DNA of 64,000 nt from Streptomyces sp. SN-593 (GTDB lineage: Bacteria > Actinomycetota > Actinomycetes > Streptomycetales > Streptomycetaceae). The stretch spans positions 3,199,001 to 3,263,000 of the forward strand of contig NZ_AP018365.1 in assembly GCF_016756395.1 (NCBI RefSeq), written 5' to 3'. The translations under genes and the position numbers were made by a program. Shown one piece after another: positions 36,135 to 45,275 of this stretch. Position 1 is the stretch's first letter, and every line of letters begins with the position of its first letter. The notes below the pieces were generated by a model. It was not told the DNA's origin. It saw only the letters and a program-made list of their open reading frames with translations, and searched no databases.

Positions 36135-37096
36135 GCGCTCTTCTCCTGTACGGCAGCCGCGACGTCACCGTCGGCCATGCCTTCGGCCGCCGTTCCTTCG
36201 CCCGTCAGATGATCGGACGCCATGGTGCGGATCGCCGCCTCGACGGCGGTCGCGTCCTCCAGCGGCGTCATGTGGCCGCGGCCGGGCAGTTCGGTCACCC
36301 CGACGCAGTCCGGCAGCGCGGCGGCGATGCGGTAGGTGTGCACCTTGGGCGTCAGTTTGTCGACGGTTCCGACCACGATCGCGGTCGGCGCGGACAGTTG
36401 GGGCACCTTGGCGTCCAGGTCGAGCGCGGCCAGCACCTTGCCCCACTCCGCGCGCTGCCGCGGCCGGCAGGCGTGCACCATCCGAGCGCAGGACGCCACC
36501 TGTTCGGGTGACGAACCAGGGCCCATCACCCCGTACTTCAGCGCCGCCTTGGCGACCGGCGTCACCGGGCCCAGCGGCAGTCTCGACACGAGGATCTGGC
36601 GGTGGAGCACGTCGCGCAGCCAGCGGGCGCTCAGTCGCGGCGGCAGCACCTGGGTCGTGCGGACCAGCCGGCTGCCCCCGGTGCTCACCAGCAGCACCGC
36701 GGCGGTGCGTTCGCGCACGGACAGGCGGTCGGCGGCCGCCATGATCGTCATCCCGCCCATGGAGTGGCCGACCAGCAGGGCGCGTTCGCCGTCGTGGAGC
36801 ACCGTCTCGAGGACGGCGTCCAGGTCGTCGGCCAGCATGCTCGTGGCGTAACCCGCGCGGACGGCGGACGACCCGCTGAGGCCGTGGCCGCGCTGGTCGT
36901 ACGCGATCAGGCGGTAGTCCGACGCCAGGGCGCGCACGATCGGCGCCCACAGCAGCGTCGAGCACGTCCACCCGTGGGACAGCACGATCGTCGGGGCGTC
37001 GGCGCGGCCGTACTCCTCGACGTTCAGACGGGTCCCGTCCGCCGATACCGCCGTCAGGGTCCTGCGCGGCTGTACCGCCTCGTACGACGTCGTCAT
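36131..37096 (-). CDS. Alpha/beta-fold hydrolase of the mymA-like operon
   Basis: A 321-residue alpha/beta hydrolase. The oxyanion region HGWTCSTLLW, the DQRGHGLSG loop and the nucleophile elbow GHSMGG are clear; the acid and histidine are expected near GTVDKLTPK and GRGHMTPLED. Start ATG 37096 overlaps the monooxygenase stop (ATGA). In a Baeyer-Villiger pathway such an enzyme would open the ester or lactone product; that coupling is inferred from operon structure. Confidence 0.9.
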   Translation of the reverse strand: MTTSYEAVQPRRTLTAVSADGTRLNVEEYGRADAPTIVLSHGWTCSTLLWAPIVRALASDYRLIAYDQRGHGLSGSSAVRAGYATSMLADDLDAVLETVLHDGERALLVGHSMGGMTIMAAADRLSVRERTAAVLLVSTGGSRLVRTTQVLPPRLSARWLRDVLHRQILVSRLPLGPVTPVAKAALKYGVMGPGSSPEQVASCARMVHACRPRQRAEWGKVLAALDLDAKVPQLSAPTAIVVGTVDKLTPKVHTYRIAAALPDCVGVTELPGRGHMTPLEDATAVEAAIRTMASDHLTGEGTAAEGMADGDVAAAVQEKSA

Positions 37097-38616
37097 GACG
37101 CCACCTCCACAGCTCGCCCGGACGCGGAGGCGGCCGCCGGCCGTCCCGCGGGTGCCAGTAGGTTGTACTCGGAAAGCTTCACCTGCTTGGTGGCCCGCCG
37201 GAACTCGGCCGTGGTGCCGGGCCAGGCGGTCGTGTTGCGGCCGTTGGCGTCCAGGTACCAGCTCTTGCAGCCGCCGGTGTTCCAGACGGTGCGCGCGGCA
37301 CGGCGCTGCATCTCCTCGTTCCACGCGGCGACCGCGGCCGGCTTGGCGTCCAGGGCCGCGGCGCCCGAACGCTCCAGCGTGCGCATGTAGTCCGCGACGT
37401 AGTTCAGGGACGACTCGATCATCAGGATCATCGAGCTGTTCCCGAGGCCGGTGTTGGGCCCGATGATGAACAGGAAGTTCGGGAAGCCGTCCACGGTGCA
37501 GCCGCGCAGCGCGGCCATGCCGTCCTTCCAGTGCTCCTTGAGGCTGCGGCCGTCCGCTCCGACGACCCGGTCACCGATCGGCATGTCGGTGACGTGGAAG
37601 CCGGTGCCGAAGACGATCGCGTCGACCTCGCGCTCCGTGCCGTCGGCCGTCACCACCGACGACCCGCGCACCTCGCTGAGCGCCGAGGTGACGACCTCCG
37701 TGTTGGGCTGCGAGAGCGCCGGGTAGTAGGCGTTGGACAGCAGGATGCGCTTGCATCCGATGGTGTAGTCGGGCGTGAGCCGGGCCCGCAGTCCCGGGTC
37801 CTTGACGGACCTCCTGAGGTGCCCGCGCGCTATGCGCTCGGCCGCCTTCATCAGCTTCGGCTGCTTGACGAACGCGCCGACCTGGAACTCCCGGATCAGC
37901 CACAGGACCGCGCGCCGCATCTTCGCGGTGCCGGGCACCGTGCCGTGCAGCCACCTCTCGGCCGCGCCGATGGGCCGGTCCACCCGCGGCATCACCCACG
38001 GCGGGGTGCGCTGGATGACCGTCAGCTTCCCGACCTCCGGCTGGATCGAGGGCACGATCTGGATCGCCGAGGCGCCGGTGCCGACCATGGCGACGCGCTT
38101 GCCCTTGAGGTCGAAGTCGTGGTCCCAGCGCGAGGAGTGGAACACCTTCCCGGGGAAGTTCTCGATGCCGGGCACGTCGGGGATCTTCGGGTCGGACAGC
38201 GGTCCGGTCGCGGAGACCACGACGTCGGCGGTGAGTTCGCCGCGCGCCGTCGCCAGGTGCCAGTGCCGCGCCTCGGCGTTCCAGCGCGCCTGCTGCACCT
38301 CGGCACCGAAGCGCAGGTGCGGCCGCAGCCCGAAGGTGTCGGTGACCCGTTCGAGGTAGGCGCGGATGTGCTTCTGGCCGGAGAAGGCGCGCGGCCAGTC
38401 GGGGTTGGGGGCGAAGGAGAACGAGTAGAGGTGGGACGGCACGTCGCAGGCGCACCCGGGGTAGCTGTTGTCGCGCCAGGTGCCCCCCACCGCGTCCGCG
38501 CGTTCGAGGATCACGAAGTCGGTGATCCCCTCCCGCCGCAACCTCACGGCGACCCCCAGGCCGCCGAAGCCGGACCCGATCACCGCCACCCGCACGTGTT
38601 CGATGTCGTCGCCCAT
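37093..38616 (-). CDS. Flavin-containing Baeyer-Villiger-type monooxygenase
   Basis: A 507-residue class B flavoprotein monooxygenase. FAD loop VIGSGFGGLGVAV at the N-terminus, WRDNSYPGCACDVPSHLYSFSF region, the BVMO fingerprint FPGKVFHSSRWDHD and the NADPH loop VGTGASAIQIVP. Such enzymes insert oxygen next to a carbonyl or oxygenate fatty substrates. First gene of a three-gene operon with hydrolase and SDR; the order monooxygenase, hydrolase, SDR matches the start of the mycobacterial mymA operon. An interrupted palindrome lies upstream. ATG at 38616 is preferred over an upstream one inside the operator. Confidence 0.92.
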   Translation of the reverse strand: MGDDIEHVRVAVIGSGFGGLGVAVRLRREGITDFVILERADAVGGTWRDNSYPGCACDVPSHLYSFSFAPNPDWPRAFSGQKHIRAYLERVTDTFGLRPHLRFGAEVQQARWNAEARHWHLATARGELTADVVVSATGPLSDPKIPDVPGIENFPGKVFHSSRWDHDFDLKGKRVAMVGTGASAIQIVPSIQPEVGKLTVIQRTPPWVMPRVDRPIGAAERWLHGTVPGTAKMRRAVLWLIREFQVGAFVKQPKLMKAAERIARGHLRRSVKDPGLRARLTPDYTIGCKRILLSNAYYPALSQPNTEVVTSALSEVRGSSVVTADGTEREVDAIVFGTGFHVTDMPIGDRVVGADGRSLKEHWKDGMAALRGCTVDGFPNFLFIIGPNTGLGNSSMILMIESSLNYVADYMRTLERSGAAALDAKPAAVAAWNEEMQRRAARTVWNTGGCKSWYLDANGRNTTAWPGTTAEFRRATKQVKLSEYNLLAPAGRPAAASASGRAVEVAS

Positions 38617-38639
38617 GGCACCCGCCCTCCCAATTGCCC

Positions 38640-38675
38640 GTCCAATCGCGCCAGCAATCACTGGCACAATTGGAC
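38640..38675. promoter_or_regulatory. Interrupted palindromic operator upstream of the monooxygenase operon
   Basis: GTCCAAT (38640-38646) pairs with ATTGGAC (38669-38675), and inside them GCCAG pairs with CTGGC around CAATCA. The composite repeat lies 24 bases before the monooxygenase ATG. A second repeat GGAGG-TTA-CCTCC is at 38687-38699. The divergent MerR gene or an unlinked regulator could bind here. Confidence 0.55.
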
Positions 38676-38887
38676 TGTAGGGCACGGGAGGTTACCTCCG
38701 GTAGGGGTAGGTCCGGATTTCACCCGCCCGTGTCGACACCGCCTCCGCGCCCACCGGGCCCGCGGCGCACCCTCCCGGGCCCGGTGGGCGAACGGAAGGC
38801 CCACTCCGGACAAATCCGTCCGGAACGGGGCTCCGGCGCGGCAGAGGGCCTCCTGGAGCGTTTTCGCCCACCCCCTAGGCTGGTCGC

Positions 38888-39775
38888 GTGGACGACAACG
38901 CGACCGGACCGCGCGAGTACCGCGTCGAGGAACTGGCCGAAGCAGCCGGCATCCCCGTCAGGACGCTGCGGTTCTACCGCGAGCGGCGCCTGCTCCCGCC
39001 CCCGCGCCGCGAGGGAAGGATCGCCTGGTACTCCGAGGACCACCTCGCACGCCTGCGCACCATTTCCGCCCTCCTGGAACGCGGCCACACCCTCGGCGGC
39101 ATCGCCGACCTGATCGCCGCCTGGGAGCACGGCCGCACGCTGGACGGCGTCGCCGAGCGCCTCGGGCTCGAAGGCGCCCTCAGTGTCCCGTGGTCGGAGG
39201 AGACGCCGGTCCGTCTCAGCCCCCAGGAACTCGCCGATTACTTCGGCGAGGACATCAGCCCCGAGAACCTGACCAACTCCCTGGAGATCGGCTACATCGC
39301 GGTCGACGGCGAGCACGTCGTGCACGTCAGCCGGCGGCTGCTGGACGCGTCGGCAGCGCTCGTCCGCGAGGGCGTACCGCTGTCCGCCGTCCTGGCCGCC
39401 GGCCGCGAGGTGCGCACGCACGTCGACGCGATGGCGGACCTGTTCACACAGGTGATCAAGACCCACGTCACCGGCGACCTGGCCGCCCTGTCCCCGGACG
39501 ACGCCCAGCGCATCACCGAGTCCCTGCACCGCCTGCGTCCCTTGGCCAAGAACATCGTCGACGCGGAGATGTCGCTCGCCATGGACCGCAGGGTGCGCGC
39601 GGAGATCGACGCCTGGATGCGGTCCTACGCGGAGCCGCCCTTCGAGACCGACGACGCCGTGGACACCGATGACGCCGGCACCCTCGGCGCGGGGCCGGAC
39701 GGGGACAGCGGTCCGGGAACGGAGCCCGGGGGCCGCGACCGTACGGAGCGGCAACCGGCCACCCGGGAACCGTGA
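38888..39775 (+). CDS. MerR-family transcriptional regulator
   Basis: A 295-residue MerR protein. The N-terminal winged helix-turn-helix reads RVEELAEAAGIPVRTLRFYRE with the wing RREGRIAWYSEDHLARLR, followed by the dimerisation helix and a long C-terminal ligand domain (about 90-270) without an obvious metal-binding cysteine set, then a disordered acidic tail. It is divergent from the monooxygenase operon with 271 bases between; it may control that operon, though this is not shown. GTG at 38888. Confidence 0.9.
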   Translation: MDDNATGPREYRVEELAEAAGIPVRTLRFYRERRLLPPPRREGRIAWYSEDHLARLRTISALLERGHTLGGIADLIAAWEHGRTLDGVAERLGLEGALSVPWSEETPVRLSPQELADYFGEDISPENLTNSLEIGYIAVDGEHVVHVSRRLLDASAALVREGVPLSAVLAAGREVRTHVDAMADLFTQVIKTHVTGDLAALSPDDAQRITESLHRLRPLAKNIVDAEMSLAMDRRVRAEIDAWMRSYAEPPFETDDAVDTDDAGTLGAGPDGDSGPGTEPGGRDRTERQPATREP

Positions 39776-39872
39776 CCGGACCCACCCCGGAAACCGTCAC
39801 CCGGGGGCCCCGCGCGCGACGCGCCGCACGACCTGAGACAGTGGATACGGCCCATCAACCGGGAGGTGCCCC

Positions 39873-40139
39873 GTGCAACAACCACACGACGCCGACGCCG
39901 AGCAGGCCATCCTGGGCCGCATCAGCAAAATGGTCTCCGACGAGAAGGCGCTTCGAGACCTGCTCGCGGGAGGCGGTGACGAAGGCGGGGACCAGCGCGA
40001 TCGCCTCGCCGCCCTGGAGCGCGAACTCGACCAGTGCTGGGACCTGCTGCGCCAGCGCCGCGCCCTGACCGAGGCGGGCGAGGACCCCGGTGACGCCCGC
40101 GTACGCCCCTCCTCGACCGTGGAGGGCTACCGCTCGTGA
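39873..40139 (+). CDS. DUF2630 family protein
   Basis: An 88-residue soluble helical protein: ILGRISKMVSDEKALRDLL, then RDRLAALERELDQCWDLLRQRRAL and the conserved end RPSSTVEGYRS typical of DUF2630. Function unknown. GTG at 39873 follows GGGAGG closely. Its stop overlaps the GNAT start, so the two are co-translated. Confidence 0.88.
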   Translation: MQQPHDADAEQAILGRISKMVSDEKALRDLLAGGGDEGGDQRDRLAALERELDQCWDLLRQRRALTEAGEDPGDARVRPSSTVEGYRS

Positions 40140-40459
40140 GTCCCAGCGCCGCAGACGGCGACCTGACCGTCACCGACGTCCCGTCCGCACACCGCTACGA
40201 AGCCCGTACGGCCGACAGCCTCGCCGGCTTCGCCTCCTACCTGCGGGGGGACTCGGTGATCGCCTTCGTCCACACCGAGGTGCAGGACGGCTACGAGGGC
40301 CGCGGTGTGGGCTCCGCCCTGGCCCGCGCCGCCCTCGACGACGCGCGCGCCCGCGGGCTCGGCGTCCTGGCGATCTGCCCGTTCGTCGACGGCTGGATCA
40401 GCAAGCACCCCGAGTACGAGGATCTGCGCTACACGCCTGAGAGCAAGGTGGCGGACTAG
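40136..40459 (+). CDS. Small GNAT N-acetyltransferase (YidJ/Gcn5-like)
   Basis: A 107-residue single-domain acetyltransferase of the short GNAT type. The acetyl-CoA loop is EGRGVGSALARAALDDAR and the C-terminal part is CPFVDGWISKHPEYEDL, characteristic of the compact N-acetyltransferase family. GTG at 40136 overlaps the DUF2630 stop. Substrate unknown. Confidence 0.88.
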   Translation: MSPSAADGDLTVTDVPSAHRYEARTADSLAGFASYLRGDSVIAFVHTEVQDGYEGRGVGSALARAALDDARARGLGVLAICPFVDGWISKHPEYEDLRYTPESKVAD

Positions 40460-40688
40460 CAGTCCGAACACCGAGGTCCGCCCGTCGGCCAGGGGTTCAG
40501 AGGTAGGACGTCCGGCACCCTTGTGGCCAAGGTGGCACAGGCTGCCAGGCGACACAGGACGGCCGTCCCGCCCGGACACCTGGGGCCCCTGCCCTCCGGC
40601 GCTTCCCGCCCCCGCTTGCGCATCGACCATGATGTCCGTGTCGGATTTCCGCCAGACCGATGCCGTGACGAGGGGCGACACTGGTCGT

Positions 40689-42236
40689 GTGCATACGGAC
40701 TTCGACGCCTGCGTCCGCGCCGTGCAGTCGAAGGACTCCCGTTTCGACGGGTGGTTCTTCACCGCGGTGCTGACCACACGCATCTACTGCCGGCCGAGTT
40801 GCCCCGCCATGTCGCCGAAGGCCGAGAACATGACCTTCTACCCGAGCGCGGCGGCCGCTCAGCAAGCCGGGTTCCGCGCCTGCAAGCGGTGCCGCCCGGA
40901 CGCCAGCCCCGGCTCGCCCCAGTGGAACGAGCGGGCCGACCTCGTCGCCCGCGCCATGCGGCTGATCGGCGACGGCGTCGTCGACCGGGAAGGCGTGCCG
41001 GGCCTCGCGTCCCGCCTCGGCTACAGCCCGCGCCAGGTGGAGCGCCAACTGCTCGCGGAGCTGGGGGCGGGCCCCTTGGCGCTGGCCAGGGCCCAGCGGG
41101 CACAGACCGCACGGCTGCTCATCGAGACCACGGCCATGCCGATGAGCGAGGTGGCCTTCGCAGCCGGCTTCGCCAGCATCCGCACCTTCAACGAAACCGT
41201 CCGGGAGGTGTTCGCGCTGGCTCCCGGCGAGCTGCGCGCGAGGGTCGCCAAGGGCCGTCCGGCGGCCACCGCCGGCTCGATCGCGCTGAGGCTGCCCTTC
41301 CGTCGACCGCTGACTCCGGACAACCTCTTCGGCCACCTGGCGGCGACCGCCGTCCCGGGCGTCGAGGAGTGGCGGGACGGCGCGTACCGGCGCACCCTGC
41401 GACTGCCGCACGGCCCCGGCACGGTCTCGCTGCGGCCACTGCCCGACCACATCGCCTGCCTGCTGTCGCTCACCGACTGGCGGGACCTGGGACAGGCGAT
41501 CAGCCGCTGCCGTCGCCTGCTCGACCTGGACGCCGACCCGCTCGCCGTCGACGCGCTCCTGTCCTGCGACCCGCTGCTCGCCCCCCTGGTCGCCAAGGCG
41601 CCGGGACGCAGGGTGCCGCGCGTCGCCGACGGACCGGAGTTCGCCGTGCGCGCGGTACTCGGGCAGCAGATCTCGACATCGGCCGCGCGTACCCACGCGG
41701 GGCGCCTGGTGGCCGCGTACGGGGAGCCCGTCGCCGACCCCGGCGGCGGCCTGACCCACCTGTTCCCGGCGCCCGAGACGCTCATCGAGCACGCACCCGC
41801 GTCACTGGCTATGCCGCAGACCCGCAAGGACACCCTCGCGGCGCTGCTACGGGCCCTCGTGAGCGGCGAACTCGACCTGGACGTCGGCAGCGACTGGCAG
41901 CACGCCAGAGCCCTCCTCGCGGCCCTTCCCGGCTTCGGGCCGTGGACCGTGGAGACCATCGCCATGCGCGCGCTCGGCGACCCGGACGCGTTCCTCCCCA
42001 CCGACCTCGGGGTCAGGTACGCGGCCCGCGACCTGGGCCTGCCGACCACTCCCGCCGCGCTGACCCGTCATGCCGCCGCCTGGCAGCCATGGCGCGCATA
42101 CGCGACGCAGTACCTGTGGGCCACGGGCGACCACCCGATCAACGCCCTTCCCCAGGACGAACGAACGACCATGACACTCCCCGCCGACCCATCCGCCAGT
42201 CACCTCGTCCCAGCCACGGAAGGCACCGCACCATGA
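40689..42236 (+). CDS. alkA: Ada-AlkA fusion: methylphosphotriester-sensing regulator with 3-methyladenine DNA glycosylase
   Basis: A 515-residue protein of three parts. The N-terminal Ada zinc domain (about 1-75) has all four cysteines: YCRPSC and CKRC. An AraC-type helix-turn-helix pair follows (about 85-180: LASRLGYSPRQVERQL, AFAAGFASIRTFNETV). The C-terminal half is an AlkA glycosylase with VLGQQISTSAARTHAGRLV and the helix-hairpin-helix LPGFGPWTVETIAMRALGDPDAF (catalytic Asp; shown only as a short region LPGFGPWT). GTG at 40689 matches the usual family start; an in-frame ATG at 40629 is possible. It overlaps ogt by ATGA, forming an alkylation-damage operon, probably self-induced. Confidence 0.92.
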   Translation: MHTDFDACVRAVQSKDSRFDGWFFTAVLTTRIYCRPSCPAMSPKAENMTFYPSAAAAQQAGFRACKRCRPDASPGSPQWNERADLVARAMRLIGDGVVDREGVPGLASRLGYSPRQVERQLLAELGAGPLALARAQRAQTARLLIETTAMPMSEVAFAAGFASIRTFNETVREVFALAPGELRARVAKGRPAATAGSIALRLPFRRPLTPDNLFGHLAATAVPGVEEWRDGAYRRTLRLPHGPGTVSLRPLPDHIACLLSLTDWRDLGQAISRCRRLLDLDADPLAVDALLSCDPLLAPLVAKAPGRRVPRVADGPEFAVRAVLGQQISTSAARTHAGRLVAAYGEPVADPGGGLTHLFPAPETLIEHAPASLAMPQTRKDTLAALLRALVSGELDLDVGSDWQHARALLAALPGFGPWTVETIAMRALGDPDAFLPTDLGVRYAARDLGLPTTPAALTRHAAAWQPWRAYATQYLWATGDHPINALPQDERTTMTLPADPSASHLVPATEGTAP

Positions 42237-42757
42237 GCACCGCGACCACGACCCCGACGGCGCCCGCCGTCCACACGGTGGTGGACAGTCCCTGCGGTCC
42301 GCTGACGCTCGTCGCCCGGGAGGGTGAACTCAGCGGCCTGTACATGACCGACCACCGGCACATCCCTCCCTCGGAGGCCTTCGGCCCGCGCGCCGCCCTG
42401 CCCGCCTTCGACCGCGTCCGGGAACAGCTCGCCGCCTACTTCGACGGCGACCTCACCGTCTTCGACCTCCCCCTGCACATGGCAGGCACTCCCTTCCAGA
42501 AGCGCGTCTGGGCGGCGCTGTGCGACATCCCGTACGGCGAGACCGCCACCTACGGCGAACTCGCCGCCGCCCTGGGCAGCCCCACCGCCTCCCGCGCCGT
42601 CGGCCTGGCCAACGGCAGGAACCCGGTCAGCATCATCGTCCCCTGCCACCGCGTGGTCGGAGCCAACGGCAGCCTCACCGGTTACGGCGGCGGCCTCGCC
42701 CGCAAGCAGCTGCTGCTCGAACTCGAACGCGGCACTCAGCAACCGACCCTGATGTGA
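42233..42757 (+). CDS. ogt: Methylated-DNA--[protein]-cysteine S-methyltransferase
   Basis: A 174-residue suicide repair protein removing alkyl groups from O6-guanine. The acceptor cysteine is in the PCHRV motif (IIVPCHRVVG), preceded by the helix-turn-helix YGELAAALGSPTASRAVG and the asparagine hinge ANGRNP. It is translationally coupled to the Ada-AlkA fusion, so base excision and direct reversal of alkyl damage are expressed together. Confidence 0.95.
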   Translation: MSTATTTPTAPAVHTVVDSPCGPLTLVAREGELSGLYMTDHRHIPPSEAFGPRAALPAFDRVREQLAAYFDGDLTVFDLPLHMAGTPFQKRVWAALCDIPYGETATYGELAAALGSPTASRAVGLANGRNPVSIIVPCHRVVGANGSLTGYGGGLARKQLLLELERGTQQPTLM

Positions 42758-42778
42758 TGTCACCCGTGCGGGTGACAT
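42757..42778 (+). terminator. Hairpin at the ogt stop codon
   Basis: ATGTCACCC-GTGC-GGGTGACAT, a perfect 9-base stem with a 4-base loop starting at the last base of the ogt stop codon. Confidence 0.6.
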
Positions 42779-42806
42779 GACGCCGCGCGTCACCCGAGCA
42801 CGCGCA

Positions 42807-42838
42807 GGCCCGGCCGGTCATCCACGACCGGCCGGGCC
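42807..42838. terminator. Bidirectional terminator between ogt and the MMPL gene
   Basis: A perfect 13-base stem (GGCCCGGCCGGTC / GACCGGCCGGGCC) around ATCCAC, placed between two converging genes. Confidence 0.8.
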
Positions 42839-42868
42839 CACACGGGACTTCCCGCGGCGGGAGGACCG

Positions 42869-45082
42869 TCAGACGCGCACGCCCTCCAGATCCTCGTCGT
42901 CCGAGGAGGCGACGCGAGTCGGGCGCTCGGCAAGGCTCTTGCGCAACTGCTCCCCCTCCACATCGACGTTGGGCAGTGCACGCTCCAGCCAGCCCGGCAG
43001 CCACCATGCCCACCGGCCGAGCAGAGCGAGCACCGCGGGCACGATCGTCATCCTCACGACGAACGCGTCGAACGCCACCGCGATCGCGAGCCCGAAGCCC
43101 ATCATCTTGATCATCGATTCCGACGATCCGATGAATCCGGCGAACACACTGATCATGATGACCGCGGCCGCCGACACCACCCGCGCACCATGGGTGAACC
43201 CGGTGACGACCGCTTGGCGCGGCGACTCACCGTGCACGTACGCCTCGCGCATCCGGGTGACCAGGAACACCTCGTAGTCCATGGCCAGTCCGAAGACCAC
43301 GCCGACCATGAAGATCGGCATCATGCTCATGATCGGACCGGTCTGCTGGACACCGATGAGGCCGGACAGCCAACCCCACTGGAAGACGGCCACCACGGCG
43401 CCGAGCGCGGCGAGCACCGACAACAGGAAGCCGAGCGCCGCCTTCAACGGCACCAGCACCGACCGGAACACCACCATCAGCAGCAGGAACGCCAATCCCA
43501 CGACGAGTGCCAGGTAGGGCACCAGGGCGTCGTTCAGCCGCTGCGAGACGTCGATGTTCATCGCGGTGGTGCCGGTGACGAGCACCTTCGCGCCCGTGGA
43601 GGCGGTGAAGTCACCCGCATGGCCGCGGATGGTGTGCACCAGGTCCTCGGTCTGCGTGCTGCTCGGCTTGGACGCGGGCACCACGGTGAGCGTCGCCGTG
43701 TCCCCCTTCGGGTTGAACGCTGGCGCCGTGACCGTCTTGACGTCGGCGAAGCCCGCGATGGTCTGCTTGATCTCCTGGGCGGCGGACTTGGGCTGCTTGC
43801 TTTGCGCCGCATCGACGACCACCGTCAGCGGTCCGTTGAAGCCCGGCCCGAAGCCGTCCGACAGCATGTCGTACGCCCTGCGCTGGGTGGTGCTCACCGG
43901 CTGCGAACCGTCGTCCGGCAGCCCCAGCTCCATCCGGCTCATCGGGATGGCCGCGAGGCCCAGCGCCACCACCGCGGCGACCAGGAACGGCACCCGCCTC
44001 CGTACGACCAGCCGCGCCCAGCGCGTGCCCATGTTCGGCTTGTCCGACGAACCGGCCCGCCCCTTGCGCACCTTGCGGGTGAGCACCTTGGTGCCGGCGA
44101 AACCGAGCAGGGCGGGGATGAGGGTGAGCGCGATCAACACCGCGAGCGCCACCGTCGCGGCCGCCGCCAGACCCATCTTGGTGAGCATCGGGATGTTGAC
44201 CACCGCCAGGCCCGCCAGCGCGATCAGCACAGTGAGACCGGCGAACACCACGGCGGAACCAGCCGTGCCGACCGCCCGGCCGGCCGCGTCCTCTCCGTCC
44301 CGCCCCTCCATGAGCTCATGCCGGTGGCGCGAGACGATGAACAGCGCGTAGTCGATTCCGACCGCCAGCCCGATCATCGACGCGAGCGTGGACGAGGTGC
44401 TCGACAGGCCGAGGGTGGTCGCCAGGGCTGTGATGGACGCGATGCCGACCCCGACACCCATGATCGCCGTCAGAAGCGGCAGCCCTGCGGCGACCAGTGA
44501 ACTGAACGTGATCAGAAGCACGACCGCCGCTATGCCGATGCCTATGACCTCGCTGTTGCCCGTCTCCGGTGACGCCTCGAGCGCGGTGCCGCCGGTCTCG
44601 ACGGTCAGCCCGGCATCGCGGCCGTGCTGCGCCGCGTCCTTGATCGCCGTGTGGGTGGCATCGGTGATTGCTGTCGACTTGGCGACATAACTGACAGACG
44701 CGTACGCGGTGGTGCCGTCCTTGCTGACAGCGCCCGCGGTGAACGGGTCCGCGACCGTCGCCTTCTGCGGGCTCTGCCTCAGATCCGCGACGACCTTCTC
44801 GACAGCCGCCTTGTTCGGCCCCGCGGTGATCTTCTGGCCGTTGGGTGCCTGGAAGACCATCCGCGCGGACGCGCCGTCGGCGTTGGTGCCGGGAAAGCGC
44901 TCGTGGAGCAGGTCGAACGCCTGCTGCGCCTCGGTACCCGGGACGGTGAAGTTGTCGGCCGGCGCCGACCGCGCGGTCGCGGCGCCGACGCCCGCGAGTG
45001 CGAGCAGCGCCACCCACAACAGGACGACGTAGCGCCGCTGCCGGAAGGAGAACCGGCCCAGCTTGTAGAGGAATGTGGCCAT
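42869..45082 (-). CDS. MMPL/RND-family membrane transporter
   Basis: A 737-residue RND-type transporter with two repeats, each one transmembrane helix, a large external loop and a five-helix bundle. The MMPL signatures GIDYALFIVSRHRHELMEG and, in the second half, GLAMDYEVFLVTRMREAYVHG (each given around its GxDYxLF/F core) are present. It probably exports a lipid or drug with proton motive force. A TetR regulator lies upstream on the same strand, 193 bases away. It is shorter than mycobacterial MmpL proteins (~950) but usual for streptomycete ones. Confidence 0.93.
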   Translation of the reverse strand: MATFLYKLGRFSFRQRRYVVLLWVALLALAGVGAATARSAPADNFTVPGTEAQQAFDLLHERFPGTNADGASARMVFQAPNGQKITAGPNKAAVEKVVADLRQSPQKATVADPFTAGAVSKDGTTAYASVSYVAKSTAITDATHTAIKDAAQHGRDAGLTVETGGTALEASPETGNSEVIGIGIAAVVLLITFSSLVAAGLPLLTAIMGVGVGIASITALATTLGLSSTSSTLASMIGLAVGIDYALFIVSRHRHELMEGRDGEDAAGRAVGTAGSAVVFAGLTVLIALAGLAVVNIPMLTKMGLAAAATVALAVLIALTLIPALLGFAGTKVLTRKVRKGRAGSSDKPNMGTRWARLVVRRRVPFLVAAVVALGLAAIPMSRMELGLPDDGSQPVSTTQRRAYDMLSDGFGPGFNGPLTVVVDAAQSKQPKSAAQEIKQTIAGFADVKTVTAPAFNPKGDTATLTVVPASKPSSTQTEDLVHTIRGHAGDFTASTGAKVLVTGTTAMNIDVSQRLNDALVPYLALVVGLAFLLLMVVFRSVLVPLKAALGFLLSVLAALGAVVAVFQWGWLSGLIGVQQTGPIMSMMPIFMVGVVFGLAMDYEVFLVTRMREAYVHGESPRQAVVTGFTHGARVVSAAAVIMISVFAGFIGSSESMIKMMGFGLAIAVAFDAFVVRMTIVPAVLALLGRWAWWLPGWLERALPNVDVEGEQLRKSLAERPTRVASSDDEDLEGVRV

Positions 45083-45275
45083 GGAGGCATGGGCTCCCGT
45101 CAGGAGGGGGCGGACATGGGCGTGAGGAACCAGCCCGACGACGAGAGCGGCGTGTCAGGTGGAGCGTGATGGGGAGATGTGACGGTACGAGTGAGGTTCA
45201 GACGTACTGGTTCGGTCGGATCAGGGTTCGGACGAACAGCACTGGTCGGCCGAACCGGTCATCGTGTCGCGGGGC

